This document shows positions 54,120 through 63,828 of a stretch of 64,000 nt of DNA, piece after piece; the stretch's first letter is position 1, and every line of letters starts with the position of its first letter. The position numbers and the translations under genes were made by a program. The notes below the pieces were generated by a model. That model saw only the letters and a list, made by a program, of their open reading frames with translations, made no database searches and was not told the DNA's origin. This DNA is from Paraburkholderia kururiensis JCM 10599 = LMG 19447 (GTDB lineage Bacteria; Pseudomonadota; Gammaproteobacteria; Burkholderiales; Burkholderiaceae), in the NCBI RefSeq assembly GCF_003986935.1, contig NZ_RJZE01000003.1, forward strand, positions 124,001-188,000. The letters run 5' to 3'.

Positions 54120-54443
54120 ATGTCCATTTCGCTTACGCCTGCCGCCGCGCGGCACGTCGAACGGTCGCTGCAAAAGCGCGGCAGCGGCGTCGGGCTGCGC
54201 CTCGCCGTGAAGACGAGCGGCTGCTCGGGCTTCGCCTACGCACTCGAATTCGTCGACACGCCGAACGCCGAGGACCAGTGCTTCGAAGCGCACGGCGTGA
54301 CCATCGTCGTGGACCCGCGCAGCCTGCCCATGCTCGACGGCACCGAACTCGATTTCGTTCGCGAAGGCCTGAACGAAGGGTTCAAGTTCCACAACCCGAA
54401 CGCAAAAGCCAGCTGCGGATGCGGAGAAAGCTTCGCGGTCTGA
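54120..54443 (+). CDS. iscA: A-type Fe-S carrier IscA
   Basis: A 107-residue IscA of canonical length: [44 protein letters not shown] and [18 protein letters not shown], ligands C35, C99 and C101. It starts 11 bases after the ErpA-like gene. Together with the copy at 47311 this is the third A-type carrier in the nif island. Confidence 0.93.
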   Translation: MSISLTPAAARHVERSLQKRGSGVGLRLAVKTSGCSGFAYALEFVDTPNAEDQCFEAHGVTIVVDPRSLPMLDGTELDFVREGLNEGFKFHNPNAKASCGCGESFAV

Positions 54444-54481
54444 CGCTTCGCCATCCGAACCAACCGACGAGGACTCCGCCC

Positions 54482-56368
54482 ATGGCCCTGCTGCAGATCG
54501 CCGAACCCGGCCGTGCGGCCGCCCCGCATCAGCACCGGCTCGCGGCCGGCATCGACCTCGGCACGACGAACTCGCTCGTCGCCACGGTGCAAAGCGCGCT
54601 GGCGCGCGTGTTGCCGGATGCGGACGGTGCGCTGCTGATGCCTTCCATCGTCCGCTATCTGCCTTCGGGCGAAATCGAAGTGGGACATGAAGCGCAGGCG
54701 CACGTCACCGACGATCCGGCCAACACAATCGTTTCGGTGAAGCGCTTCATGGGGCGGCGCCTCACGGACCTGCCCGATGCGGGCGCGCTGCCCTATCGCT
54801 TCGTCGACCGGCCCGGCATGGTGAACGTGGCCACCGTGGCGGGCGAGCGCTCGCCCGTCGAAGTGTCCGCTGAGATTCTGCGAGCGTTGCGCGAGCAGGC
54901 CGAAGCGTCGCTGGGCGGCGAACTGACGGGCGTGGTCATCACCGTGCCTGCGTACTTCGACGACGCGCAGCGCCAGGCCACGAAAGACGCCGCGAAACTC
55001 GCCGGCCTGACGGTGCTGCGTCTGATGAACGAGCCCACGGCGGCGGCCGTCGCGTATGGGCTCGACCGCGCGGCCGAAGGCACCTTCGCCGTCTACGACC
55101 TGGGCGGCGGCACGTTCGACATCTCCATCCTGCGTCTATCCAAGGGCGTGTTCGAAGTGCTCGCCACGGGCGGCGACTCCGCGCTCGGCGGGGACGACTT
55201 CGATTACGTCATCGCGCAGTGGCTCTGCGACGCGCATGGCGTGGGCGGCGTAGCGTCGCTCGGGCCGCGCGATCAGCGGGCGGTGCTAGTCGCGGCGCGC
55301 GCCGCGAAAGAAGCGCTTTCGCAAACGGACACGGCTGAGGCGGTGGTGGAAATGGCCGACGGCACGGTCTGGCGGCGCACGCTCACGCGCGCCACGTTCG
55401 CAGCGCTCGGCGCGCCGCTGATCGAACGCACGCTCGCCGCCACGCGGCGCGCGCTGCGCGACGCCCGCTTGCAGAGCACCGAGTTAGCGGGCGTGGTGCT
55501 GGTAGGCGGCTCGACACGCATGCCGCTCGCCCGCGATGCCGTGCGTGCGTTCTTCGGCCGCGAGCCGCTTGCCGACATCGACCCCGATCAGGTGGTCGCG
55601 CTCGGCGCCGCGAAGCAGGCCGACGTGCTGGCTGGCAATGGCAATGACAATGGCAACGACGGCGGCTGGCTGCTGCTCGACGTGTGCCCGCTGTCGCTCG
55701 GCATCGAAACCATGGGCGGCCTTGTCGAGAAGATCATTCCGCGTAACTCGACGCTGCCGCTCGCACGCGCCCAGGAATTCACGACGTTCAAAGACGGGCA
55801 GACCGCCATGTCGATTCACGTGGTGCAAGGCGAACGCGAAGGCGTGGCGGACTGCCGCTCGCTCGCGCGCTTCGAGTTGCGCGGCATTCCGCCCGCCGTC
55901 GCGGGTGCGGCGCGCATTCGCGTGACGTTCCAGATCGACGCAGATGGTCTGCTCGCCGTAACCGCACGCGAGCAAACCACGGGCACCGAGGCACACGTGG
56001 AAGTAAAGCCGTCGTATGGTTTGAGCGACGCCCAGGTGGCCGCCATGCTGAAAGAGGCTATCGAAACCTCGACCGACGACATGCAGTTGCGCATGCTGCG
56101 CGAGGCGCAGATCGACGCGCGGCGCTTGCTGGATGCCACCGAAGCCGCCCTTGCCACCGACGCCGATCTGCTCGGCGACGAAGAACTCGCTGCCATCCGG
56201 CAAGCGGGCTTTCGCGTGGCCGACGCCCTGGAAACCGGCGCGCCGCCCGATACGCTCAAGGCGATTGCCGCCGTGCTCTCCGAGGCCACCGAGGAATTCG
56301 CCGCGCGCCGCATGAACGCATCGATTCGCGCCGCGCTGACGGGCCGCGAACTCGACAGCCTCGCCTGA
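54482..56368 (+). CDS. hscA: Hsp70-type chaperone HscA (nif-linked copy)
   Basis: A 628-residue Hsp70 of the HscA type: nucleotide-binding motif [16 protein letters not shown] near residue 20, [48 protein letters not shown], then the substrate domain ([26 protein letters not shown]). HscA releases clusters from IscU by binding LPPVK. A short [11 protein letters not shown] insert follows residue 380. The J-protein partner hscB is absent from this operon, so HscB must come from elsewhere. Confidence 0.94.
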   Translation: MALLQIAEPGRAAAPHQHRLAAGIDLGTTNSLVATVQSALARVLPDADGALLMPSIVRYLPSGEIEVGHEAQAHVTDDPANTIVSVKRFMGRRLTDLPDAGALPYRFVDRPGMVNVATVAGERSPVEVSAEILRALREQAEASLGGELTGVVITVPAYFDDAQRQATKDAAKLAGLTVLRLMNEPTAAAVAYGLDRAAEGTFAVYDLGGGTFDISILRLSKGVFEVLATGGDSALGGDDFDYVIAQWLCDAHGVGGVASLGPRDQRAVLVAARAAKEALSQTDTAEAVVEMADGTVWRRTLTRATFAALGAPLIERTLAATRRALRDARLQSTELAGVVLVGGSTRMPLARDAVRAFFGREPLADIDPDQVVALGAAKQADVLAGNGNDNGNDGGWLLLDVCPLSLGIETMGGLVEKIIPRNSTLPLARAQEFTTFKDGQTAMSIHVVQGEREGVADCRSLARFELRGIPPAVAGAARIRVTFQIDADGLLAVTAREQTTGTEAHVEVKPSYGLSDAQVAAMLKEAIETSTDDMQLRMLREAQIDARRLLDATEAALATDADLLGDEELAAIRQAGFRVADALETGAPPDTLKAIAAVLSEATEEFAARRMNASIRAALTGRELDSLA

Positions 56369-56401
56369 TTGCATCACTAGTGCATCACGAGGTTCGCGAC
56401 C

Positions 56402-56737
56402 ATGCCACGCATCCAGGTACTCCCCCATCCCGAGCTATGCCCCGCAGGGCAGACGCTCGACGTCAAACGCGGCACGTCGCTGTGCGAGAGCCTCGTTCAA
56501 TCGGGCATTGCGCTCGAACACGCCTGCGAAATGGTCGCGGCGTGCGCCACGTGCCACGTCTACGTGCGCGAGGGCGGCGCATCGCTCGCGCCGCCCGAAG
56601 ACGACGAAAGCGATCAGCTCGATCACGCCTGGGGGCTCGACGCGCAATCGCGTCTGGCCTGCTGCGTGAAGCTGCGCGACGCGGATCTCGTCGTCGAACT
56701 GCCGCGCCACACGCGCAACCTCGCGCGCGAACGCTGA
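56402..56737 (+). CDS. fdx: 2Fe-2S ferredoxin of the isc operon
   Basis: A 111-residue adrenodoxin-type ferredoxin: PRIQVLPHPELCPAGQTLDVKRGTSLCESLVQSGIALEHACEMVAACATCHVYVREGGASL and LACCVKLRDADLVVELP. Ligands are the C-x5-C-x2-C group (HACEMVAACATC) and the later cysteine near LACC. It provides electrons for cluster assembly. Last gene before the nifV promoter. Confidence 0.92.
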   Translation: MPRIQVLPHPELCPAGQTLDVKRGTSLCESLVQSGIALEHACEMVAACATCHVYVREGGASLAPPEDDESDQLDHAWGLDAQSRLACCVKLRDADLVVELPRHTRNLARER

Positions 56738-56785
56738 GCGCCGTTCAGCGCGCGCTGCGTCACACGTACGACTCCGTTCCCTGGC

Positions 56786-56801
56786 TGTCTGAAACAGAAC
56801 A
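56786..56801. promoter_or_regulatory. NifA upstream activator site of nifV
   Basis: TGTCTGAAACAGAACA is an exact TGT-N10-ACA about 100 bases upstream of the nifV -24 box. Additional CGACA half-sites occur at 56806-56810 and 56842-56846. Confidence 0.75.
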
Positions 56802-56897
56802 TTCGCGACACGGACAACGCAGCCACGAAGGGTTCGGATCTCGACAGATTGCGCGAAAAGCGCTTCCCGCAAGCCCTCTCCGTGTTGCCGCCCTCGC

Positions 56898-56913
56898 TGG
56901 CATAGCCCTTGCA
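56898..56913 (+). promoter_or_regulatory. Sigma-54 promoter of nifVW-fixABCX
   Basis: TGGCATAGCCCTTGCA has TGGCA, N4 and TTGCA with GG-N10-GC spacing. Predicted start near 56924, about 20 bases before the nifV ATG. Confidence 0.8.
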
Positions 56914-56944
56914 ATTCATGTCGCAACCACCAGAGAGGTCACCG

Positions 56945-58081
56945 ATGTCCAACCCGATCATCAACGACACCACGCTGCGCGATGGCGAGCAGACCGCCGG
57001 TGTCGCGTTCACGGTCGACGAGAAATGCGCGATTGCCACGGCGCTCTCGCGCGCAGGCGTGCCCGAACTCGAAATCGGCATTCCTGCGATGGGCGAAGAA
57101 GAGATTGCGTGCATCAAGGCCATCGTGGACCTGAACCTCGATGCCGGCATGATGGTCTGGGGGCGCCTCACCGACGCCGATCTGGCCGCGGCGCTGCGCT
57201 GCAATCCCGACATCGTGCATCTTTCGATTCCCGTTTCGGACATCCACCTTCAGCACAAGCTGCGGCAGCCGCGCAGCTGGGCGCTTGCGCAGGTCACGCG
57301 CGTGATTGCCGAAGCGGCGAAGAGCGGGCGTAAGGTGTCGCTCGGTCTCGAAGACGCGTCGCGCGCAGACCCGGCCTTCATTGCCGACATCGCGCAGCGG
57401 GCGCAGCAGTGCGGCGCGCAGCGCGTGCGCTTTGCCGACACGCTCGGCGTGCTGGACCCGTTCGCCACCTATGAGGCGATTGCACGCTTGCGCGCCGCCG
57501 TCGATATCGAAATCGAAATTCACGCGCACGACGATCTGGGCCTCGCCACGGCCAACACGCTCGCGGCGCTACGCGCGGGAGCTACGCATGCGAATACGAC
57601 AGTCAACGGTCTGGGCGAGCGCGCGGGCAACGCGGCGCTGGAAGAAGTGGTGATGGGCACGCGCCACCTGCTGGGAAGCGACACGGGCGTGGACACCACG
57701 TCGCTGCTCGGCATCTCGCGCCTCGTCGAGCAGGCATCGGGTCGCAACGTGTCGTTCAACAAGAGCATTGTGGGCGGCGGCGTCTTCACGCACGAATCGG
57801 GCATACACGCAGACGGCATCGCGAAGCACCCCACCACCTACGAAGGCTTCGATCCGGCCGAACTGGGCCGCGAACGCTCCGTGGTGCTCGGCAAACATTC
57901 AGGATCACAAAGCGTGCGTCAGGCGTACGACGCGCTAGGGCTCAATATCGCCGACCAGCTCGTGCCGCTGCTGCTCACGCGCATTCGCCACTTCGCCGTG
58001 CGCTACAAGCAGGCGCCGAGCGCGAGCGACCTCTACCGGTTTCTGGTGGAAGCGCGCGGCACGCTGGAAGAGGTGTCGTGA
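56945..58081 (+). CDS. nifV: Homocitrate synthase NifV
   Basis: A 378-residue DRE-TIM acyltransferase: [17 protein letters not shown] start, [40 protein letters not shown] and [12 protein letters not shown]. It condenses acetyl-CoA with 2-oxoglutarate to homocitrate, the organic ligand of FeMo-co. ATG 56945 follows GAGAGG. First gene of the operon that includes nifW and fixABCX. Confidence 0.96.
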   Translation: MSNPIINDTTLRDGEQTAGVAFTVDEKCAIATALSRAGVPELEIGIPAMGEEEIACIKAIVDLNLDAGMMVWGRLTDADLAAALRCNPDIVHLSIPVSDIHLQHKLRQPRSWALAQVTRVIAEAAKSGRKVSLGLEDASRADPAFIADIAQRAQQCGAQRVRFADTLGVLDPFATYEAIARLRAAVDIEIEIHAHDDLGLATANTLAALRAGATHANTTVNGLGERAGNAALEEVVMGTRHLLGSDTGVDTTSLLGISRLVEQASGRNVSFNKSIVGGGVFTHESGIHADGIAKHPTTYEGFDPAELGRERSVVLGKHSGSQSVRQAYDALGLNIADQLVPLLLTRIRHFAVRYKQAPSASDLYRFLVEARGTLEEVS

Positions 58082-58115
58082 GCGACGTATGGAACGCCAT
58101 GAAGGAGTCACTGCG

Positions 58116-58454
58116 ATGCAAGGCTTCATCGAACAACTGAAAACGCTCTCGTCCGCCGAAGACTTCCTGTGCTTCTTCGGCATTCCATTCGACCAGAAGG
58201 TGGTGGACGTGAGCCGGCTGCATATCCTGAAACGTTTTTTCCAGTACATCCGGCAGCAGGACGCGATAGCTCAGGGCGACGAGGCCGCAATGTACACGGC
58301 CTATCACGGCCTGCTCGCGAAGGCCTATGGCGACTTCGTCGTCTCCACGCCCGCCGAGCAGAAAGTGTTCAAGGTCTTTCAGGACGTGGACGGCCGGCAG
58401 CACGTTTCGATCGAGAATCTGCGCGCGTCGATGCCCGCGCGCGACGCCGCCTGA
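58116..58454 (+). CDS. nifW: NifW, nitrogenase stabilising/protective protein
   Basis: A 112-residue NifW: LKTLSSAEDFLCFFGIPFDQKVVDVSRLHILKRFFQYIRQ and LLAKAYGDFVVSTPAEQKVFKVFQ. NifW binds NifDK and is implicated in protecting the apo-protein from O2 or in cofactor insertion. ATG 58116 has AAGGAG nine bases ahead; earlier in-frame starts are unlikely. Confidence 0.95.
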   Translation: MQGFIEQLKTLSSAEDFLCFFGIPFDQKVVDVSRLHILKRFFQYIRQQDAIAQGDEAAMYTAYHGLLAKAYGDFVVSTPAEQKVFKVFQDVDGRQHVSIENLRASMPARDAA

Positions 58455-58469
58455 GCGAGGAGAGCCGTC

Positions 58470-59318
58470 ATGCACATCGTCGTCTGCATCAAGCAGGTTC
58501 CGGATTCCGCGCAGATTCGCGTGCATCCGGTCACCAACACCATCATGCGGCAGGGCGTGCCTGCCATCGTGAATCCGTACGACCTGTTTTCTCTGGAAGA
58601 AGCGCTGCGCCTGAAGGACCAGTTCGGCGGCAAGGTCACGGCGCTCTGCATGGGCCCGCCCCAGGCTGAAGAGGCGCTGCGCAAGTGCATCAGCTACGGC
58701 GCCGACGACGCGGTACTCGTGACCGACCGCGCCTTCGCCGGCGCGGACACGCTCGCTACCTCGTACGCGCTCGCGGCCGGCATCCGCCAGATCGCGAAAG
58801 AACAGGCCGTGGACGTGGTGTTCACCGGCAAGCAGACCATCGACGGCGACACGGCGCAGGTGGGCCCCGGCATCGCCAAACGTCTGGGCCTGCAATTGCT
58901 GACCTACGTGTCGCGCATCGTCGAGGTGAATCCGGACGCCCGCACCATTCGCGTAGAGCGCCGCGCCGAAGGCGGCGTGCAGGTGCTGGAAACCGCGCTG
59001 CCGTGCCTCGTCACGATGCTCGAAAACACCAACGAACTGCGCTTCGCGACGCTACCCGCCATGATCCACGCGGCCGGCTTTCCGGTGCGCAAATGGAACC
59101 GCGAGCAGGCCGGCATCGAAGACGTGAGCAAGATCGGGCTCAAGGGTTCGCCCACGGTGGTAAGCAAGGTGTTCGGCCCCACGCCGCGCAGCGAAAAGGC
59201 GGAGATGCTCGTGCTCGACGTGTCGAACCTGCGCGACGTTTCCATGAACCTGCTGCAAAAGATCTTCACCCGCCATCCGACGCTGGAGGCCGACTTGCTC
59301 ACGAAGGAAGCGCCATGA
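58470..59318 (+). CDS. fixA: FixA, bifurcating electron-transfer flavoprotein beta subunit
   Basis: A 282-residue FixA: MHIVVCIKQVPDSAQIRVHPVTNTIMRQGVPAIVNPYDLFSLEEALRLKDQFGGKVTALCMGPPQ and TGKQTIDGDTAQVGPGIAKRL. In diazotrophs FixABCX bifurcates NADH electrons to quinone and to low-potential ferredoxin/flavodoxin for nitrogenase. It differs from the catabolic EtfB at 2.5 kb. Overlaps fixB (ATGA). Confidence 0.95.
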   Translation: MHIVVCIKQVPDSAQIRVHPVTNTIMRQGVPAIVNPYDLFSLEEALRLKDQFGGKVTALCMGPPQAEEALRKCISYGADDAVLVTDRAFAGADTLATSYALAAGIRQIAKEQAVDVVFTGKQTIDGDTAQVGPGIAKRLGLQLLTYVSRIVEVNPDARTIRVERRAEGGVQVLETALPCLVTMLENTNELRFATLPAMIHAAGFPVRKWNREQAGIEDVSKIGLKGSPTVVSKVFGPTPRSEKAEMLVLDVSNLRDVSMNLLQKIFTRHPTLEADLLTKEAP

Positions 59319-60442
59319 ATACGCCCGCCGCTGGTGTTGGAAACCCCGCCGGAAAACCCGCCGCACCCGTGAAGAAAGCGGCGGGCCGCAACCTCGAACT
59401 GCCCGAGCATCTGAAGGCGTACAAGGGCGTCTGGGTGTTCCTCGAACACGACCGCGGCCACGTGCACAGCGTGTCGTGGGAACTGCTGGGCGAGGCGCGC
59501 AAGCTGGCCGATACGCTGGGCAGCAACGTGTCCGTCGCGATACTGGGCGGCCCCAACGAGCCGCTCGAACAGTTCGCCGCCGAGGCATTCGCCTATGGCG
59601 CGGACAAGGCCTACGTGATGCACGACGCCGCCTTGCTCGGCTACCGCAACGAGCCGTTCACGAAGGGCCTCACCGACCTCGTGAACCGCTACCAGCCCGA
59701 AATTCTGCTGCTGGGCGCGACCCCGATGGGCCGCGACCTCGCGGGGTCGGTGGCCACCACGCTCGCCACCGGCCTCACTGCGGACTGCACGGCGCTCAAC
59801 ATCGACCCCACGTCGCGCGCGCTCGCGGCCACGCGGCCCACGTTCGGCGGGTCGCTGCTCTGCACGATCATGACGCTCGCCTACCGTCCGCAGATGGCCA
59901 CCGTGCGCCCGCGCGTGATGGCGATGCCGCCGTCGCAGCCCGAACGTAGCGGCGAGATCGTGCAGGAAACGCTGGGCATGGTGGAGACGGCGATCGTGAC
60001 GAAACTGCTCGACTTCATTGCAGATGCGAACAGCAACAAGATCAACCTGCCGTATGCCGACGTGATCGTGAGCGGGGGCAAGGGGCTCAAGCATCCCGAC
60101 AACTTCCGGCTCGTGTTCGAACTGGCGCGCGTGCTGGGCGGCGAAGTGGGCGCAACTCGGCCGTGCGTGCAGGCGGGCTGGGTGGAGGCCGACCGCCAGG
60201 TCGGGCAGACCGGCAAGACGGTGCGGCCTCGGCTCTATATCGCCGCGGGCATTTCAGGCGCGATTCAGCACCGCGTGGGCATGGAAAGCTCCGACGTGAT
60301 CGTCGCCATCAATACGGACCCGAACGCACCCATCTTCGACTTCGCGCACTACGGGATCGTGGGCAACGCATTGCAGGTGCTGCCGGCGCTCACGCAGGCT
60401 TTCGCAGAGCATCTCGCGTTGCGCGGGAAGCAGGCTGCATGA
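59315..60442 (+). CDS. fixB: FixB, bifurcating electron-transfer flavoprotein alpha subunit
   Basis: A 375-residue FixB. The N-terminal extension (TPAAGVGNPAGKPAAPVKKAAGRNLELPEHLKAYKGVWVFLEH) precedes the conserved core; the C-terminal FAD domain has [55 protein letters not shown] and INTDPNAPIFDFAHYGIVG. It carries the second FAD of the bifurcating complex. It ends within a 12-base repeat array preceding fixC. Confidence 0.95.
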   Translation: MNTPAAGVGNPAGKPAAPVKKAAGRNLELPEHLKAYKGVWVFLEHDRGHVHSVSWELLGEARKLADTLGSNVSVAILGGPNEPLEQFAAEAFAYGADKAYVMHDAALLGYRNEPFTKGLTDLVNRYQPEILLLGATPMGRDLAGSVATTLATGLTADCTALNIDPTSRALAATRPTFGGSLLCTIMTLAYRPQMATVRPRVMAMPPSQPERSGEIVQETLGMVETAIVTKLLDFIADANSNKINLPYADVIVSGGKGLKHPDNFRLVFELARVLGGEVGATRPCVQAGWVEADRQVGQTGKTVRPRLYIAAGISGAIQHRVGMESSDVIVAINTDPNAPIFDFAHYGIVGNALQVLPALTQAFAEHLALRGKQAA

Positions 60443-60480
60443 GCAGACTGCATGAGCATGCCCCATGCGCAGACTGCATG
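60430..60480 (+). repeat. Repeat of GCAGACTGCATG between fixB and fixC
   Basis: One variant copy (GCAGGCTGCATG at 60430-60441, containing the fixB stop region) and two exact copies of GCAGACTGCATG (60443-60454 and 60469-60480). Probably small duplications of the fixB 3' end. Confidence 0.8.
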
Positions 60481-60504
60481 CGCTGACGTCCTAAGGAGAC
60501 GCCG

Positions 60505-61815
60505 ATGAAAAAACCTTCGCAATTCGACGCGATCGTCGTGGGCGCCGGCCCTTCCGGCAACGCCGCCGCCTACGTCATGGCGAAAGCCGGCCTCAAGGTG
60601 CTGCAGATCGAGCGCGGCGAATATCCGGGCAGCAAGAACGTGCAGGGCGCGATTCTGTACGCGAAGGCGCTCGAGGAGATCATCCCCGACTTTCGCGACG
60701 ATGCGCCGCTCGAACGGCACATCATCGAGCAGCGCATGTGGATGCTCGACGACACCTCGTTCGTCGGCACCCACATGCGCAGCGACGACTACAACAAGCC
60801 GCCGTACAACCGCTACACGATCATTCGCGCGCAGTTCGACAAATGGTTCTCGTCGAAGGTGCGCGAGGCCGGCGCGCTGCTGATCTGCGAAACCACGGTC
60901 AATCAGCTGATCATGGACGGCGACCAGGTGGTGGGCGTGCAGTGCGACCGCGAACAGGGCGACGTGTATGCCGACGTGGTAATTCTCGCGGACGGCGTGA
61001 ATTCCACGCTGGCGCGCAAGGCCGGCTTTCACGGCGAGATAGAGGCCGGCAACGTGGCGCTCGCCGTGAAGGAAATCCTGTTCATGCCCGAGGAGACCAT
61101 TCGCCAGCGCTTCAACGTGGGCGAGGAAGAAGGCGTGGTCATCGAAATGGTGGGCCGCATTACGGACGGCATGATGGGCACGGGCTTTCTCTACACCAAC
61201 AAAGAGTCGCTCACCATCGGCGTGGGCTGCATGCTGGGCGACTTCAAGAAGAACCCCAACCGCACGAGCCCTTACGTGCTGCTCGAACAGATGAAGCGCC
61301 ACCCTTCCATTGCGCCGCTGATCGAGGGCGGCGAAATGAAAGAGTATTGCGCGCATCTGATTCCCGAAGGCGGCTTTCATGCCGTACCGCAGGTGTACGG
61401 CAACGGCTGGATGATCGTGGGCGACTCGGGCGGCTTCGTGAACGCCGCGCATCGCGAAGGCTCGAATCTCGCGATGACCACGGGCCGGCTCGCCGCCGAA
61501 ACGGTGATCGCAGCGAAGGCCGCGGGCAACGGCTATCGCGCGGGTTCGCTGAAGGCATACAAGGCTGCGCTAGACGAGAGCTTCGTGATGAAAGACCTGC
61601 GCAAGTACCGCGACATGCCCGCCGTGCTGCACAACAACCCGCAGTTCTTCACGACGTGGCCCGATCTCGTGGCGCGTGCCGCGCGCACGATGATCACCGT
61701 CGACGGCGTCGACAAGAAGAGCAAGGAACGCGAAGTCATGTCGAGCTTCCGCAAGAGCCGGTCGCTGACCGGGCTCGTAGGGGACGCATACAAACTCTGG
61801 AGGGCATTCCGATGA
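60505..61815 (+). CDS. fixC: FixC, electron-transfer flavoprotein-quinone oxidoreductase
   Basis: A 436-residue flavoprotein: GAGPSG at residues 13-18, ERGEYPGSKNVQGAILYAKALEEIIPDF, and GDSGGFVNAAHREGSNLAMTTGRLAAETVI. It passes electrons to quinone as the high-potential arm of FixABCX. It resembles the ETF-QO at 4.9 kb but lacks the fused ferredoxin domain, which is supplied by FixX. AAGGAG precedes the ATG. Confidence 0.95.
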   Translation: MKKPSQFDAIVVGAGPSGNAAAYVMAKAGLKVLQIERGEYPGSKNVQGAILYAKALEEIIPDFRDDAPLERHIIEQRMWMLDDTSFVGTHMRSDDYNKPPYNRYTIIRAQFDKWFSSKVREAGALLICETTVNQLIMDGDQVVGVQCDREQGDVYADVVILADGVNSTLARKAGFHGEIEAGNVALAVKEILFMPEETIRQRFNVGEEEGVVIEMVGRITDGMMGTGFLYTNKESLTIGVGCMLGDFKKNPNRTSPYVLLEQMKRHPSIAPLIEGGEMKEYCAHLIPEGGFHAVPQVYGNGWMIVGDSGGFVNAAHREGSNLAMTTGRLAAETVIAAKAAGNGYRAGSLKAYKAALDESFVMKDLRKYRDMPAVLHNNPQFFTTWPDLVARAARTMITVDGVDKKSKEREVMSSFRKSRSLTGLVGDAYKLWRAFR

Positions 61816-62111
61816 ACACCGTAACCGTCAACGTCGAGGAAAAGCTGTTCCAGAACCGCTACCGCGTGGACGCGGGGCGGCCTCATATCCGCATCAAGAA
61901 CGCAGACGTCTGCACCAACCAGTGCGGCTCGAAGAGCTGCACCTTCGTCTGCCCCGCATCGTGCTACAAGGCCGAAGGCAACGGCTCGGTCACGCTGATC
62001 ACGGACGGGTGCCTCGAATGCGGCAGCTGCCGCATCCTGTGCACGGAACACAACAACGTGGAATGGGAGTACCCGCGCGGCGGGCACGGCATCCTGTTCA
62101 AGTTCGGCTGA
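61812..62111 (+). CDS. fixX: FixX, ferredoxin-like subunit
   Basis: A 99-residue ferredoxin-like protein: ADVCTNQCGSKSCTFVCPASCYKA and DGCLECGSCRILCTEHNNVEWEYPRGGHGILFKFG. It forms the Fe-S domain of the FixCX quinone-reducing module. ATGA overlap with fixC couples synthesis. Confidence 0.95.
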   Translation: MNTVTVNVEEKLFQNRYRVDAGRPHIRIKNADVCTNQCGSKSCTFVCPASCYKAEGNGSVTLITDGCLECGSCRILCTEHNNVEWEYPRGGHGILFKFG

Positions 62112-62122
62112 GGACTCTCGCA

Positions 62123-62449
62123 ATGAGCAAACCGAAACGGCATGTCTTCGTGTGCACGCAGAACCGGCCGCCGCAGCATCCGCGCGGATCGTGCGGCGCC
62201 GGCAAGGGCTCCGCTGCCCTGATTCAGGCGTTCTGGGCCGAACAGCAGAAGCGCAACGCCTACGAGACGGTGGCGATCACCTACTCCGGTTGCCTCGGTC
62301 CATGCGACCAGGGCGCGAACGTGGTGGTCTATCCGGAAGCCGTGCTGTATCGCGGCGTAACGCCCGCTGATGTCGACGAAATCTTCACGTCGCATCTGGA
62401 AGGCGGTGAGCCCGTGGCGCGGCTCGTCGCACCCGAGGCGGTGTGGTGA
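62123..62449 (+). CDS. Thioredoxin-fold 2Fe-2S ferredoxin
   Basis: A 108-residue (2Fe-2S) ferredoxin of the thioredoxin-like type with ligands C11, C24, C57 and C61 (KRHVFVCTQNRP, PRGSCGAGKGS, SGCLGPCDQG). Such proteins are found after fixX or in nif regions of several proteobacteria. Likely an electron carrier or redox sensor. It follows fixX by 11 bases and overlaps the TPR-like gene. Confidence 0.9.
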   Translation: MSKPKRHVFVCTQNRPPQHPRGSCGAGKGSAALIQAFWAEQQKRNAYETVAITYSGCLGPCDQGANVVVYPEAVLYRGVTPADVDEIFTSHLEGGEPVARLVAPEAVW

Positions 62450-62922
62450 ACATCTTCACGGGCGTTGAGTCATCCGAACTATTCGGCGGCCAGGTGCCGC
62501 CGCCCGTGCAGCGCCTGATCGCCACCGCACGCAACGCGCCGCCCGACGAGGCCGGCGCCGCGCTGTGGACCGCCGTGCTCACGTTTCCGCGCTGCCTGCC
62601 GCCGTATTACCTGCTCTACAAGTTTCACGCGAGCCGCGGCGAAATGGAGCCGGCGCACGAAGTCGCGCGCAAGGCGCTCGCGGCTGCGGCGTTGCAGGCG
62701 CATCTGGCCACGGACTGGCGCGCGGTGCTGCCGGGCGACGCCGATTTTTCGACGCCCGGGCCTGCGCGCTTCTGGCTGTTCACGCTGAAGGCACTGGCGT
62801 TCATCAACGTACGACGCGGCGAGCGGGCCGCCGCGCTGGCCCTCGTCACGAAACTGCGCGCGCTCGATCCGGCGGATCGTATCGGGTTCGGCGTGGTGGA
62901 AGCGTTGCTCGCGCAGTCGTGA
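62446..62922 (+). CDS. TPR-like helical protein, nif region copy 2
   Basis: A 158-residue helical protein related to the one at 46694-47296: PARFWLFTLKALAFINVRRGERAAALALVTKLRALDPADRIGFGVVEALL. It begins with a GTG overlapping the ferredoxin stop (a second GTG three bases earlier is equally possible), after GAGG. The shared core and location at the end of a nif operon suggest both copies act on the same process. Function unknown. Confidence 0.75.
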   Translation: MNIFTGVESSELFGGQVPPPVQRLIATARNAPPDEAGAALWTAVLTFPRCLPPYYLLYKFHASRGEMEPAHEVARKALAAAALQAHLATDWRAVLPGDADFSTPGPARFWLFTLKALAFINVRRGERAAALALVTKLRALDPADRIGFGVVEALLAQS

Positions 62923-62957
62923 TTGTCCGGCTCGGGCAAGGAGTACCGCACGAAACA

Positions 62958-62977
62958 CCGGCCTCGCCGCGAGCCGG
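62958..62977. terminator. Hairpin between convergent genes
   Basis: CCGG-C-CTCG-CCG-CGAG-CCGG forms an eight-pair stem with one bulge in the 68-base gap between the nif operon end and the SnoaL-like gene; possible bidirectional terminator. Confidence 0.35.
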
Positions 62978-62990
62978 AGACGGGGTCTTC

Positions 62991-63443
62991 TCAGCGCTGT
63001 CCCTTGTAATACGCATCCGCCTTGATTACCTCGACGCCGCGCCAGCCCCAGTACACGCGATGGCGGCGAATCAGGCCGTTCTCGATGTCCATCGCCTCGA
63101 CGAAATCCATCTGCTCGCCATTCGGCGTTGCGCGCGGGTATTCCCAGATCAGCCGGCTTCCGTTCGTGAAGTAGCCCTCGCGATGGAACGACCGCGCATC
63201 CGGCTTGCGCGGCGCGGCGCGATCAAGCAGCTCGCCGATGCGCTCGCGCCCGTCGAGCACGCCGTCATGGCCGCCCAGCAAATGAGGAACGAGCGGGCTT
63301 TCGAGCACCGCGTTCGGTGCGTACAAGGCGAGCATCGCCTTGAGGTCGTCGGCCGACCATGCACGGTCCCATTCGCGATAGATCCGTTCGACGTCGGCGG
63401 CGACGTCGGGCGGCAGGTCGGGTCGATTCAGGTTATCGGTCAT
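62991..63443 (-). CDS. SnoaL/NTF2-like family protein
   Basis: A 150-residue NTF2-fold protein: VERIYREWDRAWSADDLKAMLALYAPNAVLESPLVPHLLGG, DGRERIGELLDRAAP, EYPRATPNGEQMDFVEAMDIENGLIRRHRVYWGWRGVEVI. Members bind small ligands or act as isomerases/hydratases; activity not predictable. ATG 63443 was favoured because GGAG is then correctly spaced. Marks the end of the nif island. Confidence 0.83.
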   Translation of the reverse strand: MTDNLNRPDLPPDVAADVERIYREWDRAWSADDLKAMLALYAPNAVLESPLVPHLLGGHDGVLDGRERIGELLDRAAPRKPDARSFHREGYFTNGSRLIWEYPRATPNGEQMDFVEAMDIENGLIRRHRVYWGWRGVEVIKADAYYKGQR

Positions 63444-63828
63444 CGTCATCTCCGGTGGAGCCGCGGCGGCACGCGTCCTGCGCGGCGCACGGCGTGAAAG
63501 ATACGCACCGTTCCCGATGGGAGGCGGACGCTACGCGCGCTAACCTGACCACACGGTCTTCTGACGTCGCCACCATTGCCGCGCGTTCAGCCCGAGAGCC
63601 GTTCGTGCAACTTCGCAGCGAGATATCGCTCCACCTCTGCGAGATCGGCAAACCCATTGCAGTGCCGCATTCAGTGCCGCATTACGCGTTCCTGGCTGCA
63701 ATCGCCGGCGCCCTATGGCGCTTCTGCGCGTGCCTCGCCGCTACGTTCAGACGCGCAGCAGGGTTTTGAACATGCGAGAAGAAACGACGCACGGTGCAGG
63801 GCCTTGCAGGTCGTGCAAGCGCGCACCT
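63444..63828. other. Non-coding stretch with a 12-base tandem repeat
   Basis: No supported gene in this 385-base stretch. It contains an exact tandem duplication of CAGTGCCGCATT at 63660-63671 and 63672-63683. Promoters for the SnoaL-like gene would lie near 63450-63550; none is obvious. Confidence 0.6.
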
